Shown in pieces: positions 57,398-64,000 of a stretch of DNA of 64,000 nucleotides. The notes below the pieces were generated by a model. The model worked only from the letters and a program-made list of their open reading frames with translations. It did no database searches and was not told the origin of the DNA. The position numbers were made by a program, and so were the translations under genes. This stretch comes from Sanguinoderma infundibulare (taxonomy: Eukaryota > Basidiomycota > Agaricomycetes > Polyporales > Polyporaceae), in assembly GCA_032821775.1 (NCBI GenBank), contig JAVLRN010000010.1, positions 1,302,001-1,366,000 on the forward strand, given 5' to 3'. The number at the start of each line of letters is the position of its first letter. Position 1 is the first letter of the stretch.

Positions 57398-59998
57398 TCA
57401 TACAGAACAAGAAGCCTCTACTTCATCGAGAAGCGTGCCTATCAGAGTCACGTCAGACATCTTCCTCAATTCTCCTTCGAACATTCGCAACCACCGACGA
57501 CTTACCCGCAAGACGGACCCCTTCCACTGGAGCGCAGGCACGATCAAGAAGAACAACGCGACGACCACCGCAGCCTCGACCCCGAACGTCTGCTCCGCGC
57601 CGTGCTTGGACGCCCACGGCACCTGGAAGTACGCGACCGCGAACCCGCCCAGCGTCCGCGCGAGGTTGACCAGTCCCGAGATCTCGCCCTGCATGCGCGG
57701 GAAGCAGTCGTTGCAGTACGCGTCTGGCGATCCCCGTGATGAGCAATGTTTCTCAAAGTGGGGAAGAGGGGGGAGGGCGGGAGGATAGGTGACTTACAGA
57801 CGGCGACGGTGTTGACCATGACGGCGACCTCGGCGATGCCCCAACCCATGACGATTGCGCCGATGCTCAGGTGCTTCTGGAACGCGGCGCCGAGGGTGAC
57901 GAACCCGATGATGTAGAGCACGGTGCCGATGTAGCACGTCCTGCATACGCAATCGTTAACCGTGAGTGTGATAAAAAAGATACTACGTGATCGGTAGGAC
58001 AGAGAAGACGGGAGTCTCACCAGAGACGGTTCTCGGCGATGAACACGCCGTTGTTGCGCCGAATGGCGAGGTTCATTACCCAATCGTTGAGGAACCGACC
58101 GATGACCCATCCGACGAGGACCGCAACCTGGAGGCGCGAAAGTCGATCATTTTTCTCGTCATCAATACGTTCGGTCGACTCACGATTGGCGTCCCGTATA
58201 ATCCGGCGATACCGAACTGGCTGAATGCAAACCCGACGGGCGGCGGAGTCCCCAGGAATACTGCATTAGTGACCTTGAACACATGTCTGTCAGCGTGGAC
58301 GCTCTCAGAACCGGATGTCAGAAAACTCACGTTGATGCCGATACTGAACCCGAACATGGCCGCCTCGAAGAGCAAGATCATCAGCAGGTGTGGCCTCCAG
58401 ACGACGTTGAGGATCGCGAAGACGGCGCCGCGCCAGCTGTCGCGGTACTTCGCCATCCGCGCGCCCGTGATGCCGACGAGGGTCTCGATGCGGTAGCGCA
58501 GGGCCGACGCCGGGCGGGGAATCGGACGAGGGTTCGGGAGCTTGCGGTCGTACATGCTGTTGAGTCGATATGCGTCAGTTTCTGCGAGCCTTTGGTGAAG
58601 ACGAGAAAGGGACACGTACGTCTCCTCGCCGAAGAAAACGATCATGAAGACGACAAAGGCACCGTACATTGCGCCGATGCCGTACGTCCACCGCCAGCTG
58701 TTTGCATTCATTTGTTCGTCAGGTCAACCCACAGTCGAGTACGTTTGGGAGGAACCTTACCTGATACGTGCGACGATGAAACCCATCATGAACGGTGACA
58801 GGAATGGAGAGATGATGAAACCCATGGTCCAGAAGTTGAGCTAATACCAGCGTCTCGGTTATCAGATGTACAGCGTGGCAACAAGCGAGATACCCGCACC
58901 TTCCTCGCTTGCAAGTGGAACGGGAATAAGTCCGTGACAATGTATAGACCCTACATCATTCATTAGCGAAACACTCTTCCTCGAGCGACGTAACCTGATG
59001 TGCATACAGTCACTTGCGGGCATGTCCTATCATTCCCATTCACTCAGTCCCACTCGCTCAGAAACGAAACAAATTCAGACACGTACGCAAAGAAGCCGTT
59101 CAAGCACCGCATCGCTGAATGTGGGCACGTCGTCAGTGACGCCAAGGCCCTCGGGACGCCGATCGCTTGCGAATCCCACTCACCCGTGAAAGTGTTCAAG
59201 TTCGGCGCAAAGGTCTGTCCCACGAGCCACCCCAGCGCGAGAAGTTGCGACCAGAACAGGATCGGGAGGCGGCCGAACCTGCGCATGAGCATCACGGCAA
59301 AAATACCACCCCATCCTGAAGGTAGGACCGGGTTCGTCAACTATTCTTGCATGACACTTGGCATGGAAGACTAATAAACGCACCGAGCAGGAAGATACTC
59401 CAGCTGGAAGATGTCCTTAATTGTCTATTCTGATTCCGAGGGAACATGGTACGACGTACTTGGAGGTGAGATTGTTGATATGGCCAGTGGTCGTGTTGAA
59501 CTGCTGCGCGAGGGCGAAGATGTCGGCGATACCGATGGCGGAATCGAAGTCTGGAGTTATCGCCGCCAAGGTGATGATGAACAACTGGAAGTTCTTGCGG
59601 AAATCCGACCACTGCCATCCAAGAGCGATGAGGAGCCAGTGCAGGGTGTGAAACCTATGCGTGCTTACGTTCTGAGGGTCCTCAGGGTCGTCAGTAGGCT
59701 GCGGCCAGAGCACCTTCGTCCCGTCCGCGGACAGCTTCAGGCGGCTAGCGACAGCCCGACCGAACTCGATCTTCGCTTCCCTGAGCGCTCCTGGTCAGAC
59801 CGTGCTACGCCCATGGGGAAGTGATCGTGCTTACTCTGGATCAACGACCAGGCGTCCCGCATTGTGCTCGTGATAAGCCAGTAAGTCGAATTGCGAGGCG
59901 TCGTCCGCTTGAGACGTCGACTCCCTGTCGTGGCCCTTCTCGTCTACCTCCGAGTCCAAGACCGCCGCGACTTGCGCCTCGTGCTTCCCCGTGGACAT
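57398..59998 (-). CDS. MFS drug/polyamine-type transporter (DHA1-like)
   Basis: Twelve-helix major facilitator transporter with many short introns. ATG at 59998 gives a hydrophilic cytosolic N-terminus (MSTGKHEAQVAAVLDSEVDE). The family entry motif follows, DDPEDPQNWSDFRKNFQLFI, matching the DP..P.NWS..RK pattern of fungal DHA1/HOL1-like transporters. Helices are visible in order: LFIITLAAITPDFDSAIGIA, WSIFLLGWGGIFAVMLMRRF then GRLP (the loop 2-3 signature), ILFWSQLLALGWLVGQTFAP, WRWTYGIGAMYGAFVVFMIV, HLLMILLFEAAMFGFSIGIN, GFAFSQFGIAGLYGTPIVAV, CYIGTVLYIIGFVTLGAAFQ, IVMGWGIAEVAVMVNTVAVY and VVVALFFLIVPAL. The stop TGA is at 57398-57400. Substrate unknown; plasma membrane location inferred. 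Confidence 0.82.
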
Positions 59999-61881
59999 CG
60001 TGGAATCGAGCTTTCCTTGTCGTGTCGCCGACCTCGTTCGTGCAAGGGTGAGATGGCGAGTGAGAATGTGGGGATCAACAAGGATGTCCTGAGCGGCCAC
60101 CGAGAGTGGCGTAGCGGCTATCTATACTGCACCGCGTACGCTGTCTAGTGATCACGCGTGGGAGAACTCTTGAAAGCCTGAGCCTTTGTGGACGATTTCA
60201 ACACGCAGCCGCCGTGCATGTTTCCACGAGGCCATACACAGTAGAGTTCTCTGCACCCAGCCCTGATTATACGGAGGCTTTAATGTGATCAGACTCGTGG
60301 ATGATCGGATGAGCGGCTCACCGATGGGGGGGCTAAATGACCGCTCGGATTCGGCCATCTGCGGTCCGCGGCGTGCTATACCGTACTTGGAGGTCAGCGA
60401 ACTGTTCGATAGCCTTACCCCGCATTTCCCCACATACACCCGCAGACCGATTGTTGCAAACGTGCGGATGAACATTGGGGGGTACCCAAACGAGGAGGAT
60501 TGGCCAATGGGGACACAGGGCCTGGAACACATACCACTTGCTCAACGCGTTACCTTGCCCAGCAAGCTCGGACTCGAGCGGGATCGTCTTCCATCTGAAT
60601 GCGCCTCGTGAGAACGGTGAGAATGCATAGCTCGGGGGTTGTGCCTGTCGTCTCAAGCATTCGCCAGTAAATTGCTCTTGTCGCCTTATCACATTCATTT
60701 CGACAGGAACGGGACAACGACTAGACCGAGTATTGTTCCAGGTTTAAGATTGGTCTGCACCAATTGAAAACAAAAATGAGTAGCTCAGTCAGGCGACGAG
60801 AACGGATGGAAAAATAGTCGCTCAGAGTGGCTGGAAATCATAAGGCATAGAGAGGGTTCTCGGCCCAGTGGGCTAAGGGCTTCAGAGTTGACAGGCCACA
60901 GCAATAGTAAGGGGCAGTCGTTGGGAGGGGGCGAAAAGACGTACAGAGCACGACATCCTCGCCGGGCACCATCCTTCCGAATATTTTACTCGACTGACAG
61001 ACAGCCTTGATCACCCCGACTTGCTCGGAAGGAACCTCGTCGTCGGAAATAGTCCGGCACCCTGGAGGGTAGGGGCCAGCGAATCCGTGTTTACGCACAA
61101 GATTTCGCCACCATATATGCAGGCGAACGCGATACGATTGCACTACCTCGTAGGCAATAGCTTGCAGGGACCTATGAGGATTCCGAACGTATGGATGGAT
61201 ATCGATTCTGCGGAGCTCAGATAGCCCACAACACGCTGTTATCACCGAAGTATCTGCTCGGTCGTCGCAGTCGTCCTGGCGTCATCGACCGCGCTGCGGG
61301 GCAGAAGGCCACAGTGCGAGTCTGCGCGACTCCGTTCTACCACTGAAGTGACCAAACGTGTGCTGTTCCCGAGCGGTTCTGCAGGTACATGAGCGTTAAC
61401 GGCAAGATGACGTGGCGGCGTCTCTCGATAGATATGGTTCAACTCACCTTCCTTTCTGGCCCTTCTTCTGCTGGTCCGCGCTCGGGCATACTAGCATGAG
61501 GAGGATGAAGGTGTGCGAATTGTGAGTACTCGATTCCGAGAGAATCGGTGGACGAGGATGGATGAGGTGGAAAGGAAGTGACTTGTGGGATGCACAGCCT
61601 TTGGAGGAGGCCGTATCGGGCGATCGGGTCCATTATCGTCTCGTGTGCATGCCTGGGCGCGTCATTAGCAGCTCATCCTCCCAGTCCCGCCTCTCCCTCT
61701 GCGGCCTCGTCCTCTTCCACGTCCACACCCACATACCTGCTCCCCATCCCCGCCCTCTTCCGCTTTCTCCTCTCCCTCGTCCGCGCATTTGCGTGTCTGC
61801 ACCACATTCACCTCACACGACCGCTCTTTCGCCTCTTAATTACGCCACCCTCGTGATCCAACAATCTCACGTCGTCCGAAC
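59999..61881. other. Long intergenic region, no gene recognised
   Basis: About 1.9 kb between divergent genes. Open frames here are short and without domain features. The last 200 bases before 61882 are strongly CT-rich, a usual fungal leader pattern. An open stretch at about 61578-61700 contains a hydrophobic run (IGSIIVSCACLGASLAAH) that could be a missed upstream exon of the next gene, but no splice link was found. Confidence 0.45.
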
Positions 61882-63712
61882 ATGTCCGCAGGCCCCAGCA
61901 GATCGCGCGTCACCCGCATCGAACTCACCGCAGATCAGCTCCTCGGCTCTTCTCTCACTCCCGCACGCCCTCACAAACCGTCGAAACACGCCCCGAAGAC
62001 GATCACCGTCGAGCAGCTCCTCGGCACCAGCCTCACCATAGCACCCGCCGCGGCGCGAGGCCCAAGCTCAAGTAGCGCCGGCCCATCCTCGTCCTCGTCC
62101 CGAAGCGCCGTACGTCCTTCTCCACCTCGACCGCGACCCCAAGCGCGCTCTGCCTCCCCGCGTCGCACCCCAGCCGTCCCGAATCGCAATCGCGTCACTG
62201 CAGATGAGGTGCTCAGGACAGGATTGTCTGTCCGGACACTTCAGGCCGCGAAGCAGCGCGCCCGGTCCGGCCAAACCCTCGTGCTTACGGCAGAGCAGCT
62301 CCTCGGGTCTAGTGCCAGCTCTAGCTCCAGAGCCGGAACCAGCGGCTCTTCAGGCTCAAGCGGACTGCGCGTCCTCACGGCGGAGGAGCTCGCGGGTCCT
62401 GGAATAGGCTCGCGGAGCAGTCGGAGGACGCATACCGATGCTTCTCCGACCAGTCCTTCTGCAGGAACCAGCTCGCGCTCTGGAGCTGGAGGCAGTCGTG
62501 TCGCTCGTTCTTCGACTGCTGGCGCGACTTTAGGTGCAAGTGCCTCTTCGAGCATTGGTCGTGGACGTGACGGTCGGCCTAGGCAGTTGCGACGTAGTAG
62601 CAGTCTGGGGTCTACCCACACACTGCCGATCTATACCAAGGAGCCTGGAGAGTCCGAAGTTGTCATTGATCGGTACGTTTCTGTTCAGCTCATCTTATGA
62701 TTGTGGAATCCCTGGCTTGAATTCATCCTTCTTCTGCTATCGTATACTTAACTGGCGGTACTGCGCGATGGCGTTTTGAGGTTCAAAGCATCACCGCCCT
62801 CCTCAACCCAATTTGACAAATTGTCGTTGGTCTGCACGGGCTTTCGTCAGCGCTCAGAGACCACGCCACAAGTGCCTTTGCTGAAATCATATAGTGTGCT
62901 GTCTATACTGACATATTCTGTCACTTTCCAGTGGGACCGACGATCTCGAAGATGAAATTCCGATGACGGTCATGACCCCAGTTGACGAGGACGGTCTCAG
63001 CCATGCGCGCAGTTTACCAAATCTCTTGCCCAGTCAACCTGCCAATCTCGATGTTGTGCAACACCTCAGCCCTCCATCGAGTCCAACGACGAACAGCCTC
63101 GCTATCAATGCCGCCTCAAGCCCTGTGATGAGTCCCGTGCACCTCAATTCCATACCTTCCACCCCTCCAATCCCGATCCCTGCCGCTGCGCGCACGCCCT
63201 TCCCCAGCGGCCCGCCAGCGCCGTATCCGGACGAAGTGCCATCCTACGAAGTTGCCATGTCCATGAGCACGCCAGACCTCCATGCGCTCCCCTTGAACAT
63301 CCCCCTCCCCAGCTCTCCCGCATTGAGCGCCCTCAGTTCTCCCCGTGCGCTCAGCCCTGGACCATCCACAGCGAGCCCGCCACCAACGCCCGCAAGCCCG
63401 CCCAGCCGTCCTTCGTCGACACATCCACCCAGTTCTCCCACCGAAGCAGAGTCGCACCGCAGCCGGTTCGGATTCGTCACGTCGCTCTTTCACCCGCACG
63501 GTCGGACGCGCAATCGCGGCAGCTCGGTGTCGGGGCTGCCGGATCCTGCAGCGACCGACCGTGGATTCTCGCCCTCGCCTTCCATCCCGGCCCTGCGGCC
63601 GCTGTTCCACCGTTCGTCGCAATCTGCGTCCGGGTCGATGCTCGACCTGCTGTCGCTGTCGTGGTCGGACAGCCACATGGTGCGCTCACGGTCGGACCGC
63701 GGCGGGGCGTAG
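61882..63712 (+). CDS. Ser/Pro-rich protein with five TADQLLG-like motifs, paralogue of the 52-55 kb membrane protein
   Basis: Two exons (61882-62672, 62932-63712) join in frame to 523 residues from ATG 61882. The N-terminal half is Ser/Arg-rich and contains five spaced copies of one short motif: LTADQLLGSS, ITVEQLLGTS, VTADEVLRTG, LTAEQLLGSS and LTAEELAGPG. Then comes STHTLPIYTKEPGESEVVID, with the intron splitting the Arg codon, and GTDDLEDEIPMTV. The tail is Ser/Pro-rich with the islands PSYEVAMSMSTPDLHAL, RFGFVTSLFHPHGRTRN and SASGSMLDLLSLSWSD, matching the order of islands in the membrane paralogue. No membrane helix was found in this model. Probably largely disordered, with the motif copies as a candidate binding array. 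Function unknown. Confidence 0.72.
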
Positions 63713-64000
63713 TGACCAGTTGAGCAGCTTTATTTTTCAACGTTACTTTTTTTATGTTTCCGGGGCTACAGGTTTTTAAGTCGTAATGTTGGAATGTACT
63801 TTTGCAATTCTGTGGTTCGGATACTCACGTTTCGCACTCACCACCCGTCTGTACAGTTGCTATGCTCTTCCGCCCTTACTAACCCCACATGCTATCCAAC
63901 GTCCCTCCCTACTTGACGTCAACATCAGTGCTTCTCCCGCTTCGCGGCCTGTGCTTCGCTGAACATTGTATTACATACAGTATACCATCATCATCCATTC
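63713..64000. other. 3' flank at window end
   Basis: T-rich 3' region after the stop; no gene is recognised before the window ends. Confidence 0.4.

Noticed and set aside
60285..60611. Plus-strand open frame of about 108 codons
   Set aside because: No recognisable domain or promoter/splice context; likely chance.
1..64000. CRISPR arrays, rRNA genes or bacterial-type operons
   Set aside because: None are seen; gene structure is clearly that of an intron-rich fungal nuclear genome.

Overview
This window looks like nuclear DNA of an agaricomycete (mushroom-type) basidiomycete. The genes are split by many short GT-AG introns, mostly 40 to 70 bases. Coding DNA is GC-rich. The content also fits: FunK1 fungal protein kinases, expanded F-box proteins, a GH3 beta-xylosidase, a GtaA-type glutaminase, and clear single-copy eukaryotic genes (IRE1, JIP5/WDR55, ALDH7). 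All product names come from reading motifs by eye; no database search was run.

Layout. 0-1.3 kb: 3' part of a MUP1/LAT-type amino acid permease. 2.5-9.6 kb: three tandem FunK1 kinase genes, the first full length and the next two N-terminally truncated with altered catalytic loops. 9.8-10.5 kb: a MYND zinc-finger gene that appears frameshifted. 10.7-12.8 kb: an intact ALDH7 gene on the minus strand. 14.0-20.3 kb: JIP5 (minus) and a secreted or GPI-anchored glutaminase (plus). 21.1-29.4 kb: a cluster of F-box genes (one intact, two broken, one relic). 29.8-34.6 kb: a complete IRE1, the ER unfolded-protein sensor. 35.2-36.7 kb: another intact F-box gene (minus). 37.2-44.0 kb: an inverted second copy of the glutaminase/JIP5 segment, with intact glutaminase but dead JIP5. 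44.0-44.8 kb: remains of a basic secretory protein gene broken by a small inversion. 45.0-47.7 kb: GH3 beta-xylosidase. 49.6-51.2 kb: a damaged helical gene of unknown function. 52.1-55.0 kb: a single-pass membrane protein of unknown family. 55.8-56.9 kb: a coiled-coil protein. 57.4-60.0 kb: an MFS transporter. 61.9-63.7 kb: a soluble paralogue of the membrane protein.

The main structural feature is a large imperfect inverted duplication. Arm A is about 14.25-20.7 kb and arm B about 37.9-44.0 kb. They enclose about 17 kb holding IRE1 and an unstable F-box family. Signs of rearrangement cluster at and inside the arms: a nonsense-bearing JIP5 copy, an F-box gene with an internal inverted segment and a 1.2-kb insertion, a body-deleted ghost F-box locus, and a small inversion flanked by 9-base inverted repeats beside the outer end of arm B.

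The best candidate for something undescribed is the paralogous pair at 52-55 and 62-64 kb. They share a short TADQLLG-like motif (one copy in the membrane protein, five spaced copies in the soluble one). They also share a KEPG..E.V..RG.D.LED.IP block interrupted by an unusually long intron at the same codon position.
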